A stretch of DNA of 7,458 bases from CAYQJS01 sp964417895 (GCA_964417895.1 CAYQJS010000102.1:1-7458), one strand, 5' to 3'; positions 1 through 6,676 are shown, counted from the first letter of the stretch. Numbers and translations are program-made. The notes: generated from the sequence alone by a model not told the origin.

Positions 1-565
1 CTGAGAGCGATGCGATCTGATTGTTTGAGGCGTTGATGGCGTAGTTCGTCGTCCCCTGAGGCTCGATGGCCTGGGTGCGGTTACCCGTGGCGTCGTAGCT
101 GTACGTGAAGCTTCCAATCCCGCCGATCGTGGCCGCGGTGAGCCGATCGAGGAGATCGTAGCCGTAGGTCTTGTTCTTCGCTGAGTCGAGGGTGTCCGCG
201 ATGGCGGCGATGTTCTCCGTCTCGTCGAAGGTGTAGACGAGGTCCAGAAGTGATGGGCCGGTGGAGGGCGCCAGGTGGATGGTCTCGATTTGCCCGGCCA
301 CGTTGTAATCTCGCGTTTCGATGAGCCCGTTCCCGAAGGTGAGCGACATGAAGGGGCCAAAGGGATTATAGGATAGGGCCGAGGCCAGAGCGGTCGTGTT
401 CTCCTGGTAGGTCATGGAAACGAGCGTCGGGCGATCGGTCGGATCGTAGGTGTACGCAATCTCGCGGCCCGAGGGGTAGGTGACGCTCGAGAGATTGCCG
501 TTTTCATCCCAGGCGTGGGTGAGCGTGAGTGTGACGCCATCCTGCACGCGCGTTTCGTTCGTGCG
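1..565 (-). pseudogene. 5'-truncated orphan Rhs/YD-repeat fragment, open at the window edge
   Basis: Read on the minus strand, this encodes about 188 residues of YD-type repeats with motifs such as AYTYDPTD, YGYDLLDRLT and YSYDATGNRTQA, with no stop before the window edge. It aligns without any gap to 2839-3403 of the large rhs gene; I counted about 88 mismatches in 565 bases, roughly 84% identity. Homology stops abruptly near 565, where the main gene continues into further repeats and this copy runs into unrelated GC-rich spacer. It lacks a signal peptide and the N-terminal two thirds. The reading frame stays open upstream to a TTG at 601, just after an in-frame TGA (608-610), so expression of a short product is possible but unproven. 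Orphan 3' rhs ends next to a complete rhs-immunity pair are known in Rhs loci and usually lead into an alternative toxin tail; that part is outside the window. It could instead be plain decay debris. Confidence 0.85.
435..529 (-). repeat. 95-base perfect-identity tract shared with 3273-3367
   Basis: Every base from 435 to 529 equals 3273-3367 of the large rhs gene in the same orientation. The flank at 1-420 is only about 81% identical to its counterpart. The tract encodes the YD segment around HAWDENGNLSSVTYPSGREI. Inference: recent gene conversion or crossover between the two rhs copies. Confidence 0.9.
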
Positions 566-788
566 GGAGTGACGTTGAAGGCGCCAGTTGCGGCTCAGCA
601 AGAGCGTTCACCTGCGTCCGGCGGCCGGCGCGCGGCGTGCCTCGGGGGGCCGCGTCTCGCTAATCGCGCGCTTGGGCCGCGTGGTCTAGGAGCGCGCCAG
701 CGCGGAGGACCACGTCGGTCCCAAGGCCCGATTAGCGAGCGCGGAAGCAGCGGGCCTTCGACAAGCCGTGTGCGATACGCATGCGCGT
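566..788. other. GC-rich spacer without a convincing gene
   Basis: This stretch separates the end of the immunity gene from the truncated rhs copy. Its composition is extremely G+C rich, and the main structure is the large hairpin at 650-744. A 65-codon minus-strand frame begins with ATG at 792, overlapping the immunity stop codon as ATGA, but it runs straight through both hairpin arms and is dominated by Arg, Pro and Gly, so I do not call it a gene. A plus-strand frame here has the same low-complexity look. I see no poly-T tract that would make the hairpin a classical intrinsic terminator on either strand. Confidence 0.6.
650..744. repeat. Large imperfect inverted repeat (about 95 bases) downstream of the immunity gene
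   Basis: The outer left arm CCGCGTCTCGCTAATCG (650-666) pairs with CGATTAGCGAGCGCGG (729-744) with one bulged base. Pairing resumes inside through CTTGGG against CCCAAG, then CGTGGTC (680-686) against GACCACG (708-714), with a small CGCG/CGCG stem at the tip. No T-run follows either side. It begins 45 bases past the stop of the immunity gene in the direction of transcription. It may be a REP- or MITE-like mobile palindrome, an mRNA 3'-end stabiliser, or a structured RNA. Its role is unknown. Confidence 0.8.
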
Positions 789-1130
789 TCATTGGAGGCG
801 AGCAATGATCCGTTCGAGCTTGGCACGATCCGTCGGCACTGAGGGCCCGACCGCATCGGCAAGTCGGTCGAGGTCCGCCTGAAGAGCCGGTAGTGCGGAT
901 CGAATCTCGAATTCGTCGATCAGCGCTAGAGCGTCGAATCGGCGACGAATGTCACCCTCGATCACCCAGGACGCGAGAACCTCGTCAACGACTTGCCTAT
1001 CCTCCTGGTCGAGACCCCGGTAGAACTCGGTGAGCCGCAAAAGTGCCTCATGTGAGAACTTCGCCGCTTGAGCTTCCGCATCGAACCGCTCCCACAGATC
1101 CTCGAAATCGCGACGGGATAGGCCACTCAT
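789..1130 (-). CDS. Putative cognate immunity protein of the Rhs toxin
   Basis: This 113-residue protein has no signal peptide or membrane segment, so it should be cytoplasmic. It is acidic and looks almost entirely alpha-helical, with alternating heptad-like stretches (RRDFEDLWERFD, YRGLDQEDRQVVDEVL, RFDALALIDEFEI, LPALQADLDRLADA). Its ATG (1130-1128) overlaps the rhs stop as ATGA, so the two are very probably translationally coupled. A GGGGG tract lies 7 bases upstream of the start. Position directly after the toxin tail, small size, acidity and coupling are the classic signature of an immunity protein in polymorphic toxin loci; known immunity proteins often bind and block the toxin active site. 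The function is therefore inferred from context; I do not recognise a named family with certainty. The toxin-distal end is followed closely by the large hairpin. Confidence 0.85.
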   Translation of the reverse strand: MSGLSRRDFEDLWERFDAEAQAAKFSHEALLRLTEFYRGLDQEDRQVVDEVLASWVIEGDIRRRFDALALIDEFEIRSALPALQADLDRLADAVGPSVPTDRAKLERIIARLQ

Positions 1131-4100
1131 CGGGACACCCCCGAGATGTACTCCGGTGGAACTTCGTACGGGAATCGCACCTCGAAGCCCCCGCCCGGCA
1201 TGTTGAAGGCGCGGCCAACTCGGGTGATCTTCGGGATCTCATATCCCGCCTTCCGAAGACCTGCGAGATCGACCCGCAGCACGGCATTTGTCAGTCCGCG
1301 GTTCGGCGGGAGCGCAAGATCGATCTGCACCTGAAGCGGGCTAAGGTTCCCGTTCGGTGTCGCGTACGACCCAGGCCTGAGCCCGTTCTTCTCGATCGAT
1401 GCGACCGCTTCCCGGAACGTGTAGTGATACGCGACATCAGCCCCTGCTTCTTCTGCGGCCCCAAACGCTTTCGCTCCCCCATAGGCCGAACTTAAAGCAA
1501 GGAAGGTGAGGTCGGAGGTATCCCATGTCCAGAGAGAAGAGAGTAAACCCCCAGCCCACGCTCCCCCCCGCGCCCAGGATGACGCGCATGGATCACCCAG
1601 GACGCCTGCGTAGTACTGTGCCGCGTACTCTCCATAGCCCTCGCCGGCCGGAATCCAGAAGTTAAAAGTGGAAGGCCCAACGAGGTTTCGATACCACGCC
1701 TGCGCAGCGAGCGGCGTCGCGTAAAGTGGATTGGGAATTCCCGCCGTCAAAAGCCCGGAAGGATCCACTGCGGTAAGTGGATTCCCACTAACATATTCGT
1801 AAGGGTTTGCACCTCCTGCCAACCCGATGGGGTCCGGTTGCTGGTATCTTCCGGTGCCGGTGTTGTAGTCGCGGTGGTTGTTGTGGGTGAGCCCCGTCTC
1901 TTCATCCTGATACTGTCCCGGGAACCTCAGGTTGAATGTAACCTGGTTGACGCTCGGCGTCGTTTTCCCAAACGGCTCCGCCGCCCCTCGCCACACCACC
2001 TGCTGGTTCGCGTCCGTCATGAGAAGCGGGGTGCCGAGATGATCCGTGTGGATGTAGAGGATCCTTTCGGCAGGTCCCCCCTGGGACTTCAGGGTACCGG
2101 GAGAGATGAAGGTGGCCCCGGTCGCGAGGAGCACCAGTCCGGCGTGGGTGGTGCCCCGCGGCCAGCGCTTCCTCGTGGCCCAGCCCCCCGCGCCCAGGAG
2201 AGCCAGGATGAGTACGCCGGCGCCAGCCTCCCCCAGGGTGGGTACGCTCTGCGGCGTAGAGTTGGGGTCCAGCGGGTCCGACCCGGCGGCCACCTCGGCG
2301 CCGTCGCTGAAGACATCTCCATCCGTGTCCCGATTGTCGGGATCGGTCTCCCCCAAATCCACGATGCCGTTGTGGTTCTCGTCTTCCTGCCCATCGAGCA
2401 GCCCGTCGTCGTCCCGATCGGGGTTCGCGGGGGCTGAGTCGCAGGCGTCTCCAAGGAGATCCGAATCCTGGTCAGCCTGGTCGGCGTTTGCCTCGATGAG
2501 GCAGTTGTCCGCCTCGTCCCGCACAGCGTCGTCATCCTGGTCGTGGTCCACGAGCGCCAGTCTCAGCGTTCCCACGTAGGCGTATTCTTTGAGCAGATTC
2601 CCGCTATCGTCGTACTCCCCCATCGGGTCCACGTTCGCGCCGTACAGGAAAAACCGCTTCCTCCCCTGCACGGTCTCGGCCGTGCGGCGGCTCAGGCCGT
2701 CATACTTGTAGACGCCCAGGGTGTTCGCCCCCTGGGCGGCCTGCACCAGCTGGTGGGTCAGACTGTAGGTGAACGTCTTCGTCCCGTCCGAGGTCGTGTC
2801 CCCGTGGGCGTTGTAGGTGAAGGTCCCCGATTGGGCCCCCGAGAGCGAGTCGATCTGGTTGTTCGTCGTCTTGATGGCGTAATTCGTGGTGCCCTGGGGC
2901 TCGATGGCCTGGGTTCGGTTCCCCGTCGAGTCGTAGCTGTAGGCAAAGCTCCCGAGGCCTCCGATGCCCGCGGTCGTCAGCCGATCGAGCAGATCGTAGC
3001 CGTAGGTCTTGTTCTTCGTAGCGTCGAGCGTGTCGGCGATGGCGGTGATGCTCTCCGTCTCGTCGAAGGTGTAGGCGAGATCCAGGAGCGCCGGTCCCGT
3101 GGACGGCGCGAGATGAATGGTCTCGATTTGCCCGGCCACGTCGTAGGCGCGCGTCTCGATGAGTCCGTTCCCGAAAACGAGAGAAGTGAACGGGCCGAAG
3201 GGTTCATAGGCGATCGAGGAGGCAAGGGTGGTCGTGTTCCCTTGGTGGGTCATTGAAACGAGCGTCGGGTGGTCGGTCGGATCGTAGGTGTACGCAATCT
3301 CGCGGCCCGAGGGGTAGGTGACGCTCGAGAGATTGCCGTTTTCATCCCAGGCGTGGGTGAGCGTGAGGGTGACGCCGTCCTGCACGCGCGCTTCGAGCGT
3401 GCGGTTGCCGCGCGTGTCGTAGGAGAAGTACGTCGTCCCCGAGCTGTCGAGGATCTTAACGAGACGCCCGAGGCCGTTCGTGAGCGGGGGGGCGTCGGGG
3501 CGCGTGTCGTAGACGTAGGCGAGATTTTGGGAAGAATCCGAAGGGAAGCTCACCTGGGTGAGGCGGTTCAGGGCGTCGTAGGCGTACTGGGCCAGCACGC
3601 CGTTTTCGCTCTTTTCCAACGGATTGCCCGCCGGATCGTAGGCGTAGCGGGTGGTCCCCGTGTCCGGCGAGACGACCTGCACCTGCCTTCCAAAGTCGTC
3701 CGTGGTGGAGGTGGTGTCGTGGCTCCTGGCGTCCGTCATTTTCTGGAGATTGTCCTGGCCGTCGTAGAACAAGCCGGTCGTGATATCGCCCTGCACCCCT
3801 CCGTCCTGGGTCATTTCCGATAGCCGGTTCAAGGGGTCGAAATCGAAAGCCGTGTGTCGGAGCCGGGTGGAAACATCAGTCACGACCTTGTAGAGGTCGA
3901 GACCCTTACGGTTCCCATTGGCGTCATACGTGCTCTCCGTGTACACCCGGTTGTGGGCATCGACGGGGAACGCCGGGTTGTATACGCGGGCAAGGCGGTT
4001 CAGGGTGTCGTACTCGAAGTCGATGAAGCGCTCGACCGTGCCCGCGACGTCCGTCTTCACCTCCTCCCGCACACGATTTCCCTCGGTGTCGTAGATATAC

Positions 4101-6667
4101 GCGATGGTCTCGCCCGAGGGGGCGTCGGAGGGGCTCGCGGGCTGCGTCGCGGTGCGGGTGATGGAAACGAGCCGGTTGGCCGCGTCGTACTGGTAGTTGT
4201 AAAAATTCCCCCGCGGGAGCTTCACGTAGTCGAGGTTGCCGTTCGCCTCGTAGACGTACTCGGTCACGAGGTTCTCGCCGGTCGGGCCCGCGCCCGCCTG
4301 GGTGATGGTTCGCACCCGGCTTGAAGCGTCGTAGGTGAAGACGGTGACGAGCCCGTTCGGGTCCGTGACCGAGAGCACATTCCCCATCGCGTCGTAATCG
4401 TTGAACGTCATCACGTGCAACGCCGCGTTCGTCACCGTGTGGAGCTGGCCCTGCTTGGTTCCCTGACCGGAGCTGTCGGGGTAGTAGGCGAAGGTGGTGA
4501 CATCCGGACCGGCCGGTCCGGCATTGTCCCGCGGCCCGTCGATCTGCGTGATGCGTCCCAGGGCGTCGTAGACGTAGTGCGTGACGTAGGCCACCCGCAC
4601 GGCATTGCCCGCGATGTCCCGCGTCCAGCCGCTCTCGATCACCCGGTGCACCACGTTGTCGAAGTTCGCGTTGTTCGTGCCGGGGATGTTGAAGGAGGCT
4701 GGGTTCAGGTCCGCGGGCGGATTCGCGGGCGGGTCTGCCGGCGGGCTCGTCGAGGGCTTCTGGTAGTCGAAGATCGTGACCTTGCTTGTCCCGCCCGGCA
4801 GCGCGCTTGGCTCGACGATGGAAAGCCGCCTGAACAGGGTTGGATGGTAGGTGTACGCCGTCGTTCGCTGCTCCGGTTGTCCCACCGCCTCCGTCACCGT
4901 CCCTGGGTCGCCGTTCGAGTCGTGCCCGGCCCACGTCGTCTGCGTCCCCCGGAAGTCCGTCTTGCTTGTGATCTTCCCCTGCGCGTTTCGGACGAGCGTC
5001 GAAGACGCCGTTCCTCCCCCGCAGCTCGGACAGGGCACGGTGGTGGTAAGGGTGAGGCCGCTCGTAAAGTTGAAGCCGTAGCTCGTCTGGTTTCCCCGCG
5101 AGTCGGTCACGGTCGTGCTCGGGGTCGAATAGGAAACGCTCTTCGCAAGAGCGCCCCCGGGACCTTCCTCGCTCTGCACGCGGCTCGAGTGATCGTAGTT
5201 CCATTGTCCTATCACCCGGTCGTTCTGCGGGTCGGGATCGGCGGCGTCGGGGTGGAACTGGATCTTCGTCAGATTGTCTCGGTACCCGCCGCGGTCAAAC
5301 CCCGCGAGGTCCGCATAGAACAGCTCGTACGAGGGCCGGGGTTTCCCGGGATCCGGGACCGGCAGGGTGCCCGTCTTCAGCAGGAAGTCCTGGTACCCGA
5401 GATCGTAGGCCCTGCCGACGGGATCGGTGACCGAGGCGAGCTTGCCAAGGCTCTGTCCGCTGGTCCCGTAGGAGAGGAGAATCTCGTGCCCGTAGTTGTC
5501 CGTCACGCGCGTGGGGAGCGAAGGGAAGGCGGTGTTCTCGCGCGCGAGGGTGATGTTGTTGCCCTTCCCATCGTGGATCGATTCCAAAAGGCCCGACGCC
5601 GTGAAGTGGTATTTGAGCCCATCGTGGTAGAAGAGATCCCAGCTCTCGGTCTTGGTCGAGTAGTTTTGCTTGACGCGTGAGCCGTCCGAGAACTCTCCAA
5701 TGAAATCCGTGCCCGATTGCGTGGCATAGCGCGACCGCGTTCCGTCCGGCCACCGCACGATGACGACGGTGTAGATTCCCTCCACGCGAACGGAGAGCCC
5801 CACATCGAAGTTCGTGGACCACCTGCCCGATAGGGACGACGCCCCCTCGTCGCGATTGTTGTACACAAGTTCGATCCGGAGAGGGATTCCCGGCGAGGAA
5901 ACTTCGACGAGCGAAAGGCGGCGTACCTCGAACCCGAACCGCGCGTCGAACTCGCCGCCGGCACAGGGAGTGGGGCCTCCGTTCGGGCTCGAAATGCACC
6001 GATCCACCTTGTGCCACGCACAATTCAGGGAGGGGCACTCGTTGTCGTTCATGCCCGGGACAGGCTGCGCGTTGCACCCGCCCGCGACGTCATCTACCTG
6101 GTTGTCCTCGTCGTTGTCCAGCCCGTCGCAGAGCTCATCCGCCTGGCTGCTCCGGACGACGCCGGCGGGAACTTCAAAGGTGGGGCCGCGGCAGACATTG
6201 GACGCGAAGCCGTAGAGGGGCGTGATGGTGACGGAACTCCCCGAAACCGCCGACTCCGGAATCGAGGCGTACTGCGGGCAGTGCGTCCCGTCCGTCTCGT
6301 AATGCGTCTGGAATTCCTGGAACGTGCATGAAAGGAAGAGCGACCCACCGTTGCCCTCCGCATCCGCCCCGTACACCAACACGAAAGAGTTTCCCGGCGA
6401 GGCCGTGCGCAGATCGGAGCGCACGTCGAAGGAGAGCTTGTAGTAGAAGTTCCTCACCCCGGATTCTTTCCCCGAGGCGGCGAAGGTGGCCAGCGCGCCT
6501 TTGAAGATTTCCTCTCCCGGCTGCTGGGCTGGAGGGTACAGTCCGTTATGGGTCGGGCAGGGCGTGATCGCCCACGTCACCGCGGGGAGAACGAGGGTCA
6601 GGCACAGCCCCAGGACTGCAGGCAGGGCGTGGAATCTCGATCGAGATGTCAGGATTCCATCGTGCAT
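1127..6667 (-). CDS. Secreted Rhs/YD-repeat polymorphic toxin with ADP-ribosyltransferase-like C-terminus
   Basis: Taken from the ATG at 6667, this is 1846 residues. That start is preferred over the ATG at 6814 because it directly begins a Sec signal peptide and has AGGTG 4 bases upstream. Order: signal peptide 1-33; MopE-like motif about 178-193; DUF6531-like entry about 240-300; YD repeats about 300-1365 with dozens of Y-D-x-x-G-N/R-L variants; aspartate-rich TSP3-like block 1374-1472; IPTL-like hydrophobic segment 1475-1504; second hydrophobic stretch about 1508-1523; Rhs core 1535-1639 containing YIHTDHLGTP and ending DPSGL; toxin tail 1640-1846. In known Rhs proteins the YD repeats form a hollow shell around the toxin, which is cut off after DPxGL. 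There is no PAAR or VgrG-like part, so type VI delivery is not indicated; Sec export and surface attachment are inferred. It overlaps the immunity gene by four bases. The substrate of the toxin is not shown by sequence. Confidence 0.93.
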   Translation of the reverse strand: MHDGILTSRSRFHALPAVLGLCLTLVLPAVTWAITPCPTHNGLYPPAQQPGEEIFKGALATFAASGKESGVRNFYYKLSFDVRSDLRTASPGNSFVLVYGADAEGNGGSLFLSCTFQEFQTHYETDGTHCPQYASIPESAVSGSSVTITPLYGFASNVCRGPTFEVPAGVVRSSQADELCDGLDNDEDNQVDDVAGGCNAQPVPGMNDNECPSLNCAWHKVDRCISSPNGGPTPCAGGEFDARFGFEVRRLSLVEVSSPGIPLRIELVYNNRDEGASSLSGRWSTNFDVGLSVRVEGIYTVVIVRWPDGTRSRYATQSGTDFIGEFSDGSRVKQNYSTKTESWDLFYHDGLKYHFTASGLLESIHDGKGNNITLARENTAFPSLPTRVTDNYGHEILLSYGTSGQSLGKLASVTDPVGRAYDLGYQDFLLKTGTLPVPDPGKPRPSYELFYADLAGFDRGGYRDNLTKIQFHPDAADPDPQNDRVIGQWNYDHSSRVQSEEGPGGALAKSVSYSTPSTTVTDSRGNQTSYGFNFTSGLTLTTTVPCPSCGGGTASSTLVRNAQGKITSKTDFRGTQTTWAGHDSNGDPGTVTEAVGQPEQRTTAYTYHPTLFRRLSIVEPSALPGGTSKVTIFDYQKPSTSPPADPPANPPADLNPASFNIPGTNNANFDNVVHRVIESGWTRDIAGNAVRVAYVTHYVYDALGRITQIDGPRDNAGPAGPDVTTFAYYPDSSGQGTKQGQLHTVTNAALHVMTFNDYDAMGNVLSVTDPNGLVTVFTYDASSRVRTITQAGAGPTGENLVTEYVYEANGNLDYVKLPRGNFYNYQYDAANRLVSITRTATQPASPSDAPSGETIAYIYDTEGNRVREEVKTDVAGTVERFIDFEYDTLNRLARVYNPAFPVDAHNRVYTESTYDANGNRKGLDLYKVVTDVSTRLRHTAFDFDPLNRLSEMTQDGGVQGDITTGLFYDGQDNLQKMTDARSHDTTSTTDDFGRQVQVVSPDTGTTRYAYDPAGNPLEKSENGVLAQYAYDALNRLTQVSFPSDSSQNLAYVYDTRPDAPPLTNGLGRLVKILDSSGTTYFSYDTRGNRTLEARVQDGVTLTLTHAWDENGNLSSVTYPSGREIAYTYDPTDHPTLVSMTHQGNTTTLASSIAYEPFGPFTSLVFGNGLIETRAYDVAGQIETIHLAPSTGPALLDLAYTFDETESITAIADTLDATKNKTYGYDLLDRLTTAGIGGLGSFAYSYDSTGNRTQAIEPQGTTNYAIKTTNNQIDSLSGAQSGTFTYNAHGDTTSDGTKTFTYSLTHQLVQAAQGANTLGVYKYDGLSRRTAETVQGRKRFFLYGANVDPMGEYDDSGNLLKEYAYVGTLRLALVDHDQDDDAVRDEADNCLIEANADQADQDSDLLGDACDSAPANPDRDDDGLLDGQEDENHNGIVDLGETDPDNRDTDGDVFSDGAEVAAGSDPLDPNSTPQSVPTLGEAGAGVLILALLGAGGWATRKRWPRGTTHAGLVLLATGATFISPGTLKSQGGPAERILYIHTDHLGTPLLMTDANQQVVWRGAAEPFGKTTPSVNQVTFNLRFPGQYQDEETGLTHNNHRDYNTGTGRYQQPDPIGLAGGANPYEYVSGNPLTAVDPSGLLTAGIPNPLYATPLAAQAWYRNLVGPSTFNFWIPAGEGYGEYAAQYYAGVLGDPCASSWARGGAWAGGLLSSLWTWDTSDLTFLALSSAYGGAKAFGAAEEAGADVAYHYTFREAVASIEKNGLRPGSYATPNGNLSPLQVQIDLALPPNRGLTNAVLRVDLAGLRKAGYEIPKITRVGRAFNMPGGGFEVRFPYEVPPEYISGVSR
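1130..1429 (-). other. C-terminal toxin domain resembling an H-Y-E type ADP-ribosyltransferase
   Basis: The last 100 residues (1747-1846) begin YHYTFREAVASIEKNGLRPG and end with GGGFEVRFPYEVPPEYI. The HYT start followed by a helix and 'GL.PGSY', plus a late E in a strand before 'PPEYI', matches the general layout of small ART toxins (candidate residues H1748, Y1768, E1829). From memory it resembles the family of Rhs toxins that includes TreTu, which modifies EF-Tu, but I cannot confirm this. The target is unknown. Confidence 0.6.
1138..1142 (-). promoter_or_regulatory. Purine-rich ribosome-binding site for the immunity gene
   Basis: GGGGG on the minus strand lies 7 bases before the ATG of the immunity gene, inside the last codons of rhs. 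It supports the ATGA-overlap start over internal alternatives and would permit some toxin-independent initiation. Confidence 0.45.
1430..1750 (-). other. Pre-toxin linker with hydrophobic stretches
   Basis: Residues 1640-1746 lie between the DPSGL cleavage site and the ART-like domain. The segment is rich in Ala, Gly, Trp and Tyr (ARGGAWAGGLLSSLWTW, DLTFLALSSAYGGAKAFGAA). Comparable hydrophobic regions upstream of Rhs and WapA-type toxins are thought to help the toxin cross the target membrane; that role here is inference. Confidence 0.45.
1751..2065 (-). other. Rhs-associated core with DPxG...DPxGL self-cleavage motif
   Basis: Residues 1535-1639 carry the canonical core: YIHTDHLGTPLLMTD, then FPGQYQDEETGL, then NHRDYNTGTGRYQQPDPIGL and NPYEYVSGNPLTAVDPSGL. 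The two DPxG motifs are the aspartyl-protease-like pair that releases Rhs toxin tails in characterised proteins. I count 19 residues between them, whereas the common form I recall has 18; the extra residue sits in YVSGNP. Confidence 0.9.
2110..2551 (-). other. Inserted TSP3-like Asp repeats plus IPTL-CTERM-like membrane segment
   Basis: Residues 1374-1472 are calcium-binding-style aspartate repeats (DHDQDDDAVRDEADNC, DQDSDLLGDACD, NPDRDDDGLLDGQED, DTDGDVFSDGAEVAAGSDP). They run into VPTLGEAGAG, a roughly 18-residue hydrophobic stretch, and a basic cluster TRKRWPR. This three-part form matches IPTL-CTERM sorting tails, which normally end proteins. A second hydrophobic run (AGLVLLATGATFISPG) follows before the Rhs core starts. 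Inference: a membrane hairpin or vestigial sorting signal inside the protein. Confidence 0.75.
2562..5800 (-). repeat. YD-repeat array of the Rhs shell
   Basis: Dozens of degenerate repeats of about 20-22 residues carry Y-x-Y/F-D-x-x-G/N-R-L-x-x cores, for example YEYVSGN-like, FEYDTLNRLAR, YAYDALNRLTQV and YGYDLLDRLT. They extend from about residue 290 to 1368. A proline-rich break (PADPPANPPADLNPA) sits around 4691-4740. In solved Rhs structures such repeats build a beta-sheet cocoon around the toxin. Confidence 0.9.
3273..3367 (-). repeat. Main-gene partner of the 95-base identical tract
   Basis: Identical to 435-529. It lies within the YD array, about 1500 bases upstream of the toxin-tail junction in reading order, and is therefore a natural homology arm for exchange between the two rhs copies. 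Confidence 0.9.
6089..6136 (-). other. MopE-like putative metal-binding motif in the Rhs N-terminus
   Basis: Residues 178-193 read ELCDGLDNDEDNQVDD, matching the ExCDGxDNDCDGxVDE pattern of the MopE-type motif common in secreted deltaproteobacterial proteins. The usual middle C-D-G is E-D-N here, so ligand binding may be altered. It lies in a Cys-containing N-terminal region before the YD repeats. Confidence 0.75.
6569..6667 (-). other. Sec signal peptide of the Rhs protein
   Basis: Residues 1-33: a basic n-region (SRSRFH), a hydrophobic core ALPAVLGLCLTLVLPAV and a T-W-A cleavage site before ITPCP. The cysteine inside the core is not followed by a convincing lipobox pattern, so a type I signal peptide is preferred. 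Confidence 0.8.
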
Positions 6668-6671
6668 GGGG

Positions 6672-6676
6672 CACCT
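6672..6676 (-). promoter_or_regulatory. Shine-Dalgarno-like AGGTG for rhs
   Basis: AGGTG on the minus strand is separated by four bases from the ATG at 6667. The spacing is slightly short, but it is the best candidate and agrees with the signal-peptide start. Confidence 0.4.

Noticed and set aside
650..744. Integron attC site or intrinsic terminator
   Set aside because: No convincing core-site pair (RYYYAAC/GTTRRRY) bounds the hairpin, there is no integrase in view, and no T-run follows either arm.
595..792. 65-codon minus-strand frame overlapping the immunity stop codon as ATGA
   Set aside because: It is read through both arms of the large hairpin, is Arg/Pro/Gly biased and resembles no protein; the ATGA overlap is probably chance.
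2089..2535. Repetitive Thr/Arg-rich frame opposite the aspartate repeats
   Set aside because: It is the frame-shifted reading of the GAC/GAT-rich TSP3-like block.
3924..5204. Long out-of-frame minus-strand reading frame inside rhs, and long plus-strand frames at 4415-5680 and 2543-3256
   Set aside because: They are shadows of the GC-rich YD-repeat gene, with Arg/Gly/Val-biased composition and no recognisable domain.
1127..6667. Type VI secretion effector interpretation
   Set aside because: The protein has a Sec signal peptide and no PAAR, VgrG or MIX-like N-terminus, and no type VI genes are in the window.
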